Part shown: positions 12,655-22,369 of the stretch, piece after piece
Layout of the letters: every line of letters starts with the position of its first letter
Position numbering within the stretch: position 1 is the first letter of the stretch
Assembly: GCA_029216955.1 (NCBI GenBank)
Contig: JANAVB010042278.1
Coordinates: forward strand, 17,404-81,403
Length of the DNA: 64,000 bases
Direction of reading: 5' to 3'
Origin: Iris pallida
Lineage: Eukaryota > Streptophyta > Magnoliopsida > Asparagales > Iridaceae
Notes under the pieces: generated by a model
Databases searched by the model: none
Told to the model about the DNA's origin: nothing
What the model saw: only the letters and a program-made list of their open reading frames with translations
Position numbers and translations under genes: made by a program

Positions 12655-15050
12655 CTCCGAAGTGGGGTCGACCTCCTCGCTTCTCTCCCTTATAGTTAGC
12701 CTACGACGTCTGGTTACAGCCAACTTTTAGGAGTGAGAAATACCGCCAACAGGAGAAATTTGTCTGCTGTGCTTCCATGCAGAACCAGGTGCGACGGGTG
12801 GCTGATCCGTCGCCATCTCATTTAACGAAACAGGCGGCTGATCCGCCCCAACATCTTCCACCGGAAAGGAAGAGTCATCTGCATCACGCTCCTCGTCCTC
12901 ATCATCCGCAGTGGTGGAGTCTTAGTCTGGCACTTCGACTCTATTCTTCTTCTTCTTCCTCGTCTTGGCCCTTTGGGGCTTCTCATCCAGGCCAGTACCA
13001 ACGATAAAACTGGTACCCGGGCTAAAACCAATGGGGAGCTTATTCGCCATGACATGGTACATGGTCGTCATGTACAAAATCTCCACCGACGCCTCAATGG
13101 CAGGAACCAAGAAAGTGGCACGGGTATAAAATGTATCATAGTAATGCCAGGCCCTGCTGCCGTCAAGGAGGCTACCTTCAAAACCCAGACAAGAGCTGGG
13201 ACTATCCAGAAAAAGTTGGTTGTACCCAAACTGACGAGAAAACATGCTGGGCAGGTAAGGTTCCAGGAAGACAGTATTACGGTTGCAGTAAACCAGGTGG
13301 GCGGGGTGGATGTTACGCAACCACAAGAGCATCTGGCCGTCTAGAAGTTGAGGAGGACCAATACCGTCGAGATGAACGTCCGCTATTTCCTCAGCAGTGA
13401 AACGAGGGACGGATACGAAAAAGTTGTACCTATCTGCTCTCGCCAGCGCCATCCGGCAGGCACACATGGTATCATACTCCCAAGGCTCATTGCGATAACG
13501 GAAGATAAAAGCATCATCAGCAATCACGCCGTCTTCAGAACCCGGTCTCATCAAAGACCGGTGTGCATTAATAGCCACCCCATCAGATAATGATAGGGCA
13601 GCTCAGTTCCTTCAAAGTATTTTGTCACCTCGCGGGCAATCACCTTGGACGTAAAAGTACGGAGACTACGGTGTATGTTGCACACCATGGCCGGAAGAAG
13701 AGCTAGTTTCACTCTAAAAACTAGCTTCACAGCAGGAAGAATAAAATTACGGCTGATCCTTTCAATAGAACCAGGTCCTCCCGAGATGACGTAATTCCGC
13801 AGCCATACCATCAAAAATCCTGCTAGGAGCACTTTCTCTGACAGCTCTTGGGTATTCTGATAAAAATAACCAAAAGAGTCTGTCTTGCTCCCAAATCTGT
13901 CGCTGGTAGAGGCCACCCTCTTTGTCGACAACATCAAAGCCTGAACTGCCTTCCGGGATTGAGGACTTCGGGAAGTAACTCAGACTGAGGCTCTCGTTGA
14001 GAAGAGATAGTTCATCCAGTCCTTAGTATGGGGGGCATTCCCTTCCGAGCTGCTTTCCTTCTTGGCTATCTGCTGGCACGTACTATAGTGGCACAATATT
14101 TCCTGATAAGTAGCCACGAATCCCGGATATCGTTCTTTCAGCTCTTCGAACTCCTCATTCGTAGGAGTGTATGCTTCAAAAGCTTCATCCCCCAAGGAAG
14201 TTTAGAAATCGCATGCATCTAATGGAGTGAAAGCCCCATTTCCCCTACAGGGGTATAAAAGGTTCCCGTACGGCAGTTGTACATCTCCAGCAAAGCCATG
14301 AATAATTTCTTGTTTACAGGTAAGCCGTGGCTGGTGCCCCGAATAGCGTGATAAAGACCAATCTCATGCAGAAAAGTCTCATACTTTCGCGAGATCCACA
14401 TAGACAGATTGATCCATGAGGGGATGGGGGTGTATCCAACTTGGGAGTGCCAACCGGCCGATTGGATAGGAGCCTTTTCTGAGCAAGTTGGTTCAGGAAA
14501 GTATCGGCTGAAGAAAACGTGAAATTGGGGCCCGGTACATTCAAGAAAGCACCCGGGGCCAATCCTATTATATAACGGCTGGCATGCACCTTCCCCGCAC
14601 ACACTGACTTCATGTTGTTGTTGTAATGGATGTCGCCCACAAATATCCCATTCCGGGTATGAGTCAAAGACTCTTCCATCTTCCTGTCCAGCGGGAGCAT
14701 ATTGAACCAAGATAGTGGGAAGTGACGCTCCATCTGAGGGATGCGGATCGCAATCCCGTTAGAAATGAAGCTCCAGTTCTCCGATATATCCAGAACTTGA
14801 CTGTTCTTCACAGTCAAAGCGTCTCCAAAGAAGAATGCAGGTTTCAGGTATTCCCCTTCCAATTTTCTCGAATTCATCATGGCACATAGGAAGTAGAAAG
14901 GTTGGTTCTTGAGGGCATTTATCCTCGTCAAAGGCTCGTCACTAGGAAGTTGGTCCGCCACATACCGAACTATCTGATCGTACCTATAGCCCATAGCGGC
15001 CTGAGCACGACCCACTATTGGTTCCCCCGCAGCTTTAACTGGGAAATTCA

Positions 15051-15466
15051 CTGAAAAAAGAAGACAAAAGAAAATAAGTCAAAAATATGGACAAAAATAA
15101 CCGATGGGTATTTTCGAGCTTATGCAGCTCCAACTTAATGGAGCATCATGCGGCTCAACTCAGAAAAATATTTATGCGGCTCCGTTCAGCGAAGGTTCAT
15201 GCGGCAGCGCTCTCATATGGCTCTCAGAGTTTGGATAAGTTCACGTTGTTCACGAGACAAACAAATTCGTACGAGTCTATGCGGCTCAGTGCAGCTTATG
15301 CGGCTTCGTTGATGAGGTGCGTATACGGCCACAGTAACGATTCTCATGCGGCTCGCGGCTTGACCATGAGATGTACATGCGACACACATGAAGATGAAGG
15401 CTCGCGCATAAAATATGCGACATAACCATGACAGTTAGGGTTCCAAACTCATGTAAAAGTCCTTAC
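15051..15466 (-). other. Intron 1 of the antisense PMD gene, carrying ATGCGGC repeats
   Basis: The donor on the minus strand is ATCGATG then GTAAGG (15466-15461); the acceptor is CTTTTTTCAG ending at 15051. Splicing joins ...HPAID with VNFPVKAAG in phase. Between about 15120 and 15420 the plus strand carries repeated variants of ATGCGGCTC, the same word that fills the LTR of this element family. Confidence 0.65.
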
Positions 15467-15617
15467 CATCGATAGCGGGGTGGATGTCGGGGTGAACTAC
15501 GGGCACGTCAGTTGGCGGAGGAGCTGCCACATTCGTCGCCACAGAAGCAGCTTTCTTACCCTTCGTCGTCGATGAAGACGTTGCCTTCTTCGCCGCAACA
15601 GTCTTCTTGGGAGCCAT

Positions 15618-16081
15618 TACTATGATCAGAGAAGGAGGACGAAGACAAGAGAGCTAGGGAAATAGCAGAAAATAAAGAAAGTCTTCTTTCCAAACACCCT
15701 GCTATTTATAGGCAGAACCTCCAATGGACCGGCGCATCGATTCGTGTGCAGTATAACCGACTCTTCGGTTATCAAGGCGATTTGATTATTTAAGGCTAAA
15801 CTCTTGGGATCCTGCCCCAAAAAGCGGCCTTGAATCTGACAGCAAATCAAAGGCAATCAATACAAAAGATTTACACACATGGTATGAAGACGTGACAAGG
15901 AGCCCATGCGGCTCAGATGGCCATACGGATGGAACGACCATGCGACTCAGATGGTCATGCGGCTAAGGGGCTATGCGGCTGAGACACCTATACGGCTAGA
16001 ACATTCTATGCGGCCAGAGGAGTTTATACATAGCCATGCTTCTTATTCAAAGTATTTCAATTTTTACAAATTGAAAACTTT
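15618..16081. other. Region between antisense gene start and PPT
   Basis: Leftward of 15900 this should contain the promoter and 5' leader of the antisense gene; TGCTATTTATAGGC near 15700 reads GCCTATAAATAGCA on the minus strand, a good TATA box about 85 bases upstream of the ATG at 15617. From 15903 to 16020 the plus strand carries ATGCGGCTCAG-type repeats. No other gene is seen. Confidence 0.5.
15699..15712 (-). promoter_or_regulatory. TATA box of the antisense PMD gene
   Basis: The minus strand reads CTATAAATAGC here, about 85 bases upstream of the exon 1 start codon at 15617, a normal distance for a plant TATA box plus short leader. Confidence 0.5.
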
Positions 16082-16092
16082 GAAGGGGGTCT
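16082..16092 (+). other. Polypurine tract of element B
   Basis: GAAGGGGGTCT lies directly before the TGTAGAAGC start of the LTR. This identifies the LTR at 16093 as a 3' LTR. Confidence 0.65.
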
Positions 16093-16404
16093 TGTAGAAG
16101 CATGGAAAAGAATAAAAAAGGTTCATGCGGCCAAGGATCCCCATGCGGCTCAGAGAGCCCATACGGCTCAGGGATCCATGCAGTTCAAGAGTCTATACGG
16201 CTCGAATAATTCCATGTGGCCCAGAGAGGAGCCACATGGCCTTCAACAGCTCTTCCCTTCGTCTTTTACTGCATTTAATGTCCTGACGGCTGACAGCTCT
16301 AACAAATGACAGCTCTGACAAAAAGGCGCAATAATGACTAACTTAATGGCGCGTTCCTAGGAAAGAGGAGAAAATCTTCTCATAGCTGGCAAAATCCATC
16401 AAAA

Positions 16405-16630
16405 CCCGAGGCATGCGGTTGCTACATTTATACGACCACCCATCTTTATGTGGCTGCATCCTTTATGCGGCCGTCCATCAGCATACGGCTGCCTACTTCA
16501 TGCGGCCACCCATCTTTATGCGGTTGCATCCCTTATGCGGCCGCCCATCAGTGTGCGGCTGTCCACTCCCATGCGGCTGCTCATCTTCATACGGCCATTT
16601 AGCCTTATGCGGCCCATTCATCTGCGGCTC
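16405..16630 (+). repeat. ATGCGGC repeat zone in U3 of LTR B
   Basis: About a dozen variants of (C/T)ATGCGGC(T/C) spaced roughly 20-30 bases apart. The equivalent zone in the other LTR lies at 33740-33850 and 34055-34265. Confidence 0.7.
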
Positions 16631-16636
16631 TGCCAA

Positions 16637-16646
16637 GACACGTGGC
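16637..16646 (+). promoter_or_regulatory. G-box/ABRE-like core in LTR B
   Basis: GACACGTGGC, the ACGT core bound by plant bZIP factors of the ABF/ABI5 group. It lies about 290 bases upstream of the TATA box. Confidence 0.5.
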
Positions 16647-16736
16647 AGTCTTATCTTCCTGGAATTATGAGTGTTAACAAATACTAATCAGATTTGTTGC
16701 AATAAATATCCAGATCAAATCAAATCGAGCAAATTA

Positions 16737-16746
16737 GACACGTGGC
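16737..16746 (+). promoter_or_regulatory. Second G-box/ABRE-like core in LTR B
   Basis: An identical GACACGTGGC about 190 bases upstream of the TATA box, exactly 100 bases after the first. Confidence 0.5.
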
Positions 16747-16930
16747 AGGCCATTATAAGTCGTAAATATTTATGGCAATCAGCATTTATTGACCACATAG
16801 ATTTAATACAATCACATTAATTGCTTAAATCAATCATATGCAAGATGGACGGCCCAGATTAACTAACTCTCCGGCCGCCGACTTTTGAGAATGGGCAATC
16901 ATTGCAAACCCTAATGATGCCCCCCACTCT

Positions 16931-16938
16931 TATAAATA
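16931..16938 (+). promoter_or_regulatory. TATA box of LTR B
   Basis: TATAAATA in the context CCCCCCACTCTTATAAATAG, also present in the LTR of element G at 34634. It probably sets the U3/R boundary about 30 bases further on. Confidence 0.7.
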
Positions 16939-17340
16939 GCAAGGTGCCATTCCCTTACAAACAACACAGAGGAGAGACGCGCAGACCCCTGGCCCGGATC
17001 CAGAGAGAATCAGAGAGAGAATATACAGTGATCGAAAGGACAAAGGAGCATATACAAAGAGAGCAAATAGAACATTTCTTCATCAACGTCGAGTACTTCT
17101 TCTCAGAGCCAAGGCTGCACCCGATCGTCCAAGGAGTAAGACAGAGTTGCCGTCGCTTTTCCGAGCCTCTATCGTCACCCCCAGAATCTAAAATAAATAA
17201 TTATACTTAGATTGATGTACCTAGGTTTTCGTCCCTAGGCTTTCTTTGTACAAACGAGTTTGTATTGTGAGTCTAAGTTCAGTCCTCCGATAATTATTCT
17301 GTAACTTTACAATCAATGGCAAATACCCACCTCGTCTATT

Positions 17341-18258
17341 CGACCCCAACACGTACGATGACCGAATATTTGTATCACTTAACGCTTCCAATGAGTGGTT
17401 TAGTGATTTTCGATTACGTCCTGTGTATGCGGGTCATCCTATAAATTTTACTATCTTTTCATAATATGATTCATTATTTCATGATCTATGTCTTGATGAA
17501 CTTGTCACTACCAATTCGGTTATATATTTCAATGCCATCCAAATGTTTTATTGCAACCTTACTCACAATGATACACATCTATTTTCACGTGTTGCGGGCA
17601 TTGATATTTTTTTGATGATTTTGACTTGGCCGAATACCTTAAAATTTCGGAGCCAAACTCATGGGAGAAACTTGTTGAAGCTCGCAAGTTCCAATTCTCC
17701 GATGGGTCATCCCTAGAAAGCTTTAAGGACGATTTGTGTACTCCTAACACACGTCCTCGCAAGCTTCTCGCCAAGTTTCTCAATCCTTACTTTTATGAAC
17801 TTCATTGCATTTTTTTAACACGATTCTTCCCAAAGCAGGATCAACTGATGAGGTTACATACTTTGAAATCTCTGCTTTGTACCACCTCTATTTTCATGTT
17901 CCTTTTAATCTTCCACGTAACATGATGGACTGGATGATTAATGCTAGGAAGAAGCCAAGATCCTTGGTTTATGCTCTTTATCTTCCTATGATCTTTCGTG
18001 CCTTTTGTGTACCTCTTGATGAGTGCCAATTCCTACATGTCCCTGTCTTCCTCTCTAAGGTACGGTGGCTTCAGGCAGCAGTTGGCTCACCTGCTGTGTC
18101 TGAGCACTCTAACGATGAGCCCGACGTACCTCCTCTTGTACAGGATACGCCTCCTCCTTCTGCTACTCTTGAGTCACTACAGACTATGCTACGCGATCGA
18201 TTCACTTTAGAGGATGATCGTTGGACTCAGCTTGACTACGAACCACCCTGCAGATGAG
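17341..18258 (+). pseudogene. Env-like / putative plant transposon protein of element J, broken
   Basis: Pieces in different frames read through as one protein: RLFDPNTYDDRIFVSLNASN (from about 17339), SEPNSWEKLVEARKFQF (about 17650), then NTILPKAGSTDEVTYFEI and a Met-Asp-Trp-Met to Leu-Pro-Met-Ile-Phe-Arg stretch (17815-18030). The last part resembles the putative plant transposon protein domain found in env-like ORFs downstream of pol in plant retroelements such as Athila or SIRE types. A TAA near 17461 and at least two frameshifts break it. The C-terminal tail to 18258 is Ser/Pro-rich and acidic. It is followed by purine tracts and an LTR-like segment, which fits a gene at the 3' end of a retroelement. 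Family assignment is by memory of motifs and is uncertain. Confidence 0.5.
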
Positions 18259-18918
18259 TGCCATCAGTAACTCACTGCACGATATTCGGAACTCTATGTC
18301 CTGGCATCCTTCTATGCTTATTCCTATGGAGCGGGACCCTGCTCGCGATGGATATCGTATCGATGACCCTTGGGTTATCCGCTACCTAGATCCGGATGCG
18401 GCTTTCGTGGACCCTCGTCGTTCCTTCACTGATCCATCCGATGACGCTGGGCCTTCACAAGCTCGATAATGGATGTGGATTTCTACTTGCTGCTGCTGCT
18501 GAGGATCGTAGTTTATATTTTTTTTGCATTTTTAGTTGATGTAGTTGTTTTTATTCTGCTCTTTGGTTGTATTAGAACTTTTTATGTGACTCTTAAGATA
18601 TTTTATTCTGCCGTTTATCAATTTATGCAGTTTCTTATTATTATTTTTGGTGTGCTTGCCAGTCATTATTTCTGGTTGTTTGATAAATGCCAAAAGGGGG
18701 GAAATAGTTTTGCTATATTCATCATCATATCATTGTGTATCTGTGCTTTGGGAAAGAATGTTTGTATCAGGACAACAGGAACAGAGCAATGTTTACGGGG
18801 GAGCTATTGATAGCTCTGCACTGATTATGGGGAAGCTACGCTACTGCTCTTTAATGTGTCCAGATATGAATATTGAATATACAAATATCGTTTTATCAAT
18901 TATCAATATGGGGAAGAT
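18259..18918 (+). other. 3' untranslated part of element J with purine tracts
   Basis: A short frame continues to 18469, then T-rich sequence follows. Purine tracts occur at 18692-18704 (AAAAGGGGGGAAA), near 18797, near 18830 and at 18909-18917 (ATGGGGAAG). Such tracts before the 3' LTR are seen in SIRE-like elements. Confidence 0.4.
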
Positions 18919-19211
18919 TGTTGACACAAATTCACAGTCAACCAAGTATTGATATAATTGACAACATGATACTTGTAATATTTTAATACGACACATGAAG
19001 ACTGAACGCAGTACAAGACGGACGATAGCTCGCACCTGCTATGTTAAATGTTTTAAGTTTATATTTTACACTTTGATTGAGTCTAAACATATGTAAACTG
19101 AGTCATACTGAGCAATTTGAGACTTAATCTATATCCATACCTCAAATCAAAAGCTCCACAGAAATCTAAATAAGCCCATTTACCCATTGGACCAGTTCTG
19201 TGCTCTGGAGA

Positions 19212-19362
19212 CAGAGTTCGGGCCGAACTCTGCCTCTACACAGAGTTCGGGCCGAACTCTGCCTCCTAAAATCTAGGACCCTAATTTTTAGGGTTGGTTG
19301 GATGTAAGTTGTCCAACGGCCACATTATTGAATATTTGACCCAGAATTCTGGCCGAATTCTG
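19212..19362. promoter_or_regulatory. Three 21-bp palindromes upstream of the TATA box
   Basis: 19212-19232 and 19241-19261 are the same near-perfect palindrome (AGAGTTCGG and CCGAACTCT around one base). 19342-19362 is a variant with arms CAGAATTC and GAATTCTG. The third ends 15 bases before TATAAATA. Dyad sites just upstream of a TATA box look like dimeric transcription-factor sites. Confidence 0.5.
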
Positions 19363-19376
19363 CCTATCTGGTATCC

Positions 19377-19384
19377 TATAAATA
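19377..19384 (+). promoter_or_regulatory. TATA box of LTR-like segment J
   Basis: TATAAATA in the context CCTATAAATAGGCC, downstream of the palindrome cluster. Confidence 0.6.
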
Positions 19385-20252
19385 GGCCATGAATTCTCCT
19401 ATTTTCAATCATCCAATCTTCTCTTCTCTTCTCTCTAAAGCCTTATACAAGCCATACCCTTCTCATCTACTAGCCACAAGCTCTCTAAGCCTCAAAGTGC
19501 TTAGTACTTTTCAGTTAGGAGTTTGTACAAGAGTTCAAGAAGTCGCTTGGAAAATTCCAAGTATCGCCACTACGATCTCTGTAAGAAGTTGACGTGCTCT
19601 TCTGAAGAAAAGGCACGGGATGTAACTACTATTTCACATATAGTGGATTTAATCCTGAGCTAGAGTTCTCAGGCCTGGACTAGTCCTCCACGAGGAAAAC
19701 CAGGTTAAAATCGGCTGTGTTTGCGTATGCTTTCTCGCTCTTTACTATTTCCGTATTTACTCTGATTATTTACTGTTGGTGAAAAAGTTTAATTTTTAAT
19801 TGGACATTATTGTCATAAACTCTATTCACCCCCTCTAGAGTTGCCTATTTGTTCTTCAGAGATGACATGAACCATGAATGCTGTTGCGACGACTTTATTA
19901 GCTTACAAGTAATGAATAATTTAGACACCGTGGGTGTTTCTCTTGAGTGTGTTTGTACGAGCTACATGTTCTGTATTGTATCATGTATAGGACATGAATT
20001 CCTGATTTCCCACGGTCAGGGATTCATACTGAATCTGGCTAGGATTAATGACTAGATTGATCAAGTAGTTCATATAGAGAGGTATTCCGGCTACAAGCAA
20101 TCTCGTTATCTAGGCGCCTTCTCTGATGGACTTGTAGCCTGCCGACGAGTATGACACATTTTCAGCCTACTGTCATGTGGGGCACTTCTTGAAACAAGTA
20201 ATATGTACACTGTCATGTATTGTACCCCCAAGTCACTTAATAACTCTCTTAG

Positions 20253-20328
20253 GGTACATTTGTCTCCTAGGTGATGTACCTACTATTTTACTTACATAGG
20301 ATACATTTGTCTCCTGGACGATGTATCC
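20253..20328. other. Tandem pair of hairpins with changed but paired stems
   Basis: 20253-20280 has arms GGTACAT / ATGTACC; 20299-20328 has arms GGATACAT / ATGTATCC. Both enclose a similar loop starting TTGTCTCCT. Confidence 0.55.
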
Positions 20329-20787
20329 GCTATAATTTTGTAACTTGCGTCTGGATAACCTGGATAGTGTTTTCCATAAAGAAATTCTCTTTATTTGTTT
20401 TTTCTGGGAAAATTACAACTGTAGGAATCCGATCTAGAAGACGATCGCTTTATCCCTTGGACTATGCGAAGAAGAAAAGCTCTCAAAATTTTGACAGTAG
20501 ATATCTATGTATCTGTACAATGAATAAGAAAAAGAACTCTATTTATAGAGTCAAAAATAATAACTAAAAAGATAACTGTCTTCACAACCATTGCCTAGTT
20601 AAAAATCACGCAGGATTTAACATACGCAATGTTGTGAGCAATTACTGGACGTGGCCCGTAACTGTTGGACACATGACAATCATGCATGGGTCGTGTGCAA
20701 GTTACAGGACACGCAGGCGAGAGATCAGTGGTATGGCTTCCATGTATTCTAATTTGATGAAGTTCACACAGATTTGTTGAAGACGAA

Positions 20788-20965
20788 ATCCACGCAAACT
20801 CGGTGTAGAAAGCTTTAAAATCCACGCAAACTTGGGGCAAGAAGCTTCAGGATTTACGCAGACTCGAGGCAAAAAGCTTCAGAACCTACGCAAACTTGAA
20901 GAAGAAAACTTCAGGATCCACGCAAACTTGAGATGAAGATCTCTCGAATACACGCAGACTTGTGA
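20788..20965. repeat. 32-base tandem repeat, about 5.5 units
   Basis: Degenerate units of 32-33 bases on the pattern CCACGCAAACTTGnnGnAnAA followed by GCTTCAGGA; units start near 20788, 20819, 20852, 20884, 20917 and 20950. Confidence 0.65.
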
Positions 20966-21340
20966 TAAGACTGCCAGCTGTCTTGATTCGGCGTGCCTCG
21001 ACTGACACAAAATCTCTGACAGTGATTGCTTTGTCAGTCGCATTAAATGACAAGAAACCCTTTTGGTACGCCAACTTGACGAAGGTTGAGTCTTGCTGAA
21101 GAAGATTTCGAAAATCACGCAATAGACGGCGGTGATCTCTTGAATTATGTGTATACGTGGCATATGAAGAGACATTCTTCGACTGTCGTGCTGTCAGTCA
21201 TAATTACTCTCTGACAAATGATGAGCTGTCTTCAGCGTGACTTGGTTCATATTGTCTGGATCAACTGAGCGTGACTTTTGAACTGGTTCTGATTAACTCA
21301 GCGTGACTTTCATTTTTAAAGGTCTACAGATAGTCTGCAG

Positions 21341-22369
21341 GGCTTGTGGCCATAGGGATACCTCATTGCATTTTGTTAGTAACTAGACTTGTGATAACCC
21401 TAGTTAGCTAAAGTAACAAGCCGTACCCATTGCTTGGCAGTGATTGGTAGATGGAGTTAGTCCAGTCTAGTCTAGTTTTGTCTAGGTAGTGTACGTATGT
21501 TTACTTCAATACACTATGGTTTATGCTTTATTTTTATTGATAAATGGTCGGAGACAAAGTTCTATTCAGGAGAAGGGTTACAACTCCGGTCCTTGTTTCG
21601 TTTAAGGGTTGTAACTTAGCTTCCGGAATGGTTCCTAAGTTATCCTATTATTTGTCGTCCTATTTAGTACTCACATGTTCTACATGATCCTTATATTGCA
21701 TAATGATCAGAGACAAAGTTCTGTTCTGGAGAAACCCAGGTCCTTGTTTGGTTTAAGGGTTGTAACTTGACTTCCGAATTAGTTCCTAAGTCCACTTATC
21801 ATTGTCCTTCTATATGATTCTTACATTCTCACATGTTCAATTATCTCACAAGCTATACATGACTCCCTATGCCGGGTCACCATGTTCACATGACCCGACT
21901 ATCTCACAAGTTCATATGTTCAATTGCTTTTACATATTCTCAAGCTTCTGTTTACTTAACATGTCTACACTTTACATTATGTTGCATGATGATTACTTTA
22001 TGCTCCAAGATGCTTACTTATTGTCTTCCTATGCTCGAGATAAGTGCATTGGTAGTACACGAGTCTCAATCTGCTATTACTCATTTGTATCTCTAATTGT
22101 TGATGTTAGTGATTGTTGGTTTTAGTTCATAGTTTGGCTTCCCTTGTGGTACTTGCTATTGGGGGTCTGACACCACTGGTTTTGTTGGCCAGATCTGATA
22201 GAGAAACCCAGAGGATCTTTCGCACTATCTACTCGACGGTGACCATCCGGAGCACCAGAGTACCTGAGTGGGTATCTTGTTCCATTCTTCCACTTGATAT
22301 GTATATTATTCTTTTGTGGCGTTTAGCCTCCAAGCACGTGTTTAGCTCGTGTTTTGGTCCTTGCCCTTT
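21341..22369 (+). repeat. 5' LTR of element C, left part (interrupted by D)
   Basis: 21385-21515 aligns loosely with 33440-33690 in the 3' LTR of C: TGTGATAACCCTAGTTAG versus TGTGATGACCCTACTTAA, and ACGTATGTTTACTT versus ACGTATATGTTTACTT. The stretch is cut at 22369 by element D; joining CCTTT at 22365-22369 to 29827 restores a continuous sequence to the LTR end at 30178. The start of this LTR (TGTGAGACCCC) is not found, so it is truncated or too diverged. Confidence 0.5.
21546..21805 (+). repeat. Imperfect tandem duplication of ~100 bp in LTR C
   Basis: 21546-21645 and 21705-21797 both read GAGACAAAGTTCT, then a TCCTTGTTT / GTTTAAGGGTTGTAACTT block, then TTCCTAAGT. The second copy has a small internal deletion. 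Confidence 0.65.

Larger units (their letters stand above)
11154..15617 (-). pseudogene. Antisense plant mobile domain (PMD, aminotransferase-like) gene of element B, decayed
   Basis: Read leftward, this is a three-exon gene. Exon 1 (15467-15617) starts MAPKKTVAAKK, a basic, Lys/Ala/Thr-rich head. Exon 2 (12655-15050) encodes PMD-family sequence: TGTFYTPVGEMGLSLH near 14230-14275, LAGFLMVWLRNYV near 13790-13830, and YLPSMFSRQFGYNQ near 13210-13260, the counterpart of the YLPxRVxxQFGxDQ block of PMD proteins. An acidic linker follows. Exon 3 (11154-12572) is Glu/Gln/Leu-rich and probably coiled coil. Frameshifts near 14450, 14210 and 13560, and stop codons at 13980, about 12922 and about 12727, break it. 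PMD proteins are widespread in plants and often carried by mobile elements; their biochemical activity in transposons is not established. It lies opposite to the retroelement sense strand. Confidence 0.75.
10675..17321 (+). mobile_element. Element B: 3' part of an Ogre/Tat-type Ty3/gypsy retrotransposon
   Basis: The 3' LTR (16093-17321) matches the 5' LTR of element G, which is followed by an Ogre-type primer site and ORF1. Left of the LTR are a polypurine tract, a region rich in ATGCGGC words and a decayed antisense gene of the plant mobile domain family. As I recall, antisense extra ORFs between pol and the 3' LTR have been described for Tat-lineage elements. The gag-pol part and 5' LTR are missing; the left edge abuts the E-LTR fragment at 10674. 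Confidence 0.75.
16093..17321 (+). repeat. 3' LTR of Ogre-like element B
   Basis: It starts TGTAGAAGCATGG like 33709 and shares with that LTR the ATGCGGC repeat zone, G-box cores, TATA box, the GCACCCGATCGTCCAAGGAG block and the GTACCTAGGTTTTCGTCCCT block. The end is taken at ATGGCA (17321), the last bases shared with 61074; the exact end could be about 10 bases earlier. The open frame at 16902-17210 lies downstream of the TATA box and has no recognisable domain. Confidence 0.8.
18919..19855 (+). repeat. LTR-like segment of element J
   Basis: It begins TGTTGACAC after a purine tract, contains a clear promoter (three palindromes and TATAAATA at 19377) and ends around the CACCCCCTCTAGAG block near 19830-19845. 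No partner LTR and no primer site are in the window, so both borders are approximate. Confidence 0.45.
19856..21340. other. Unassigned repetitive region
   Basis: No gene is recognised. It contains a pair of related hairpins (20253-20328), a palindromic TATA-like block (AACTCTATTTATAGAGTC near 20535-20553, usable on the minus strand) and a 32-base tandem repeat (20788-20965). It may be a truncated LTR in minus orientation, but no termini or primer site could be fixed. Confidence 0.4.

Noticed and set aside
13131..13590. Plus-strand frames opposite the PMD exons
   Set aside because: Shadows of the minus-strand PMD coding sequence.
16405..16630. ATGCGGC repeats with unique intervals as a CRISPR-like array
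   Set aside because: The repeated word is only 7-9 bases, spacing is irregular, and the zone is an LTR promoter in a plant retroelement.
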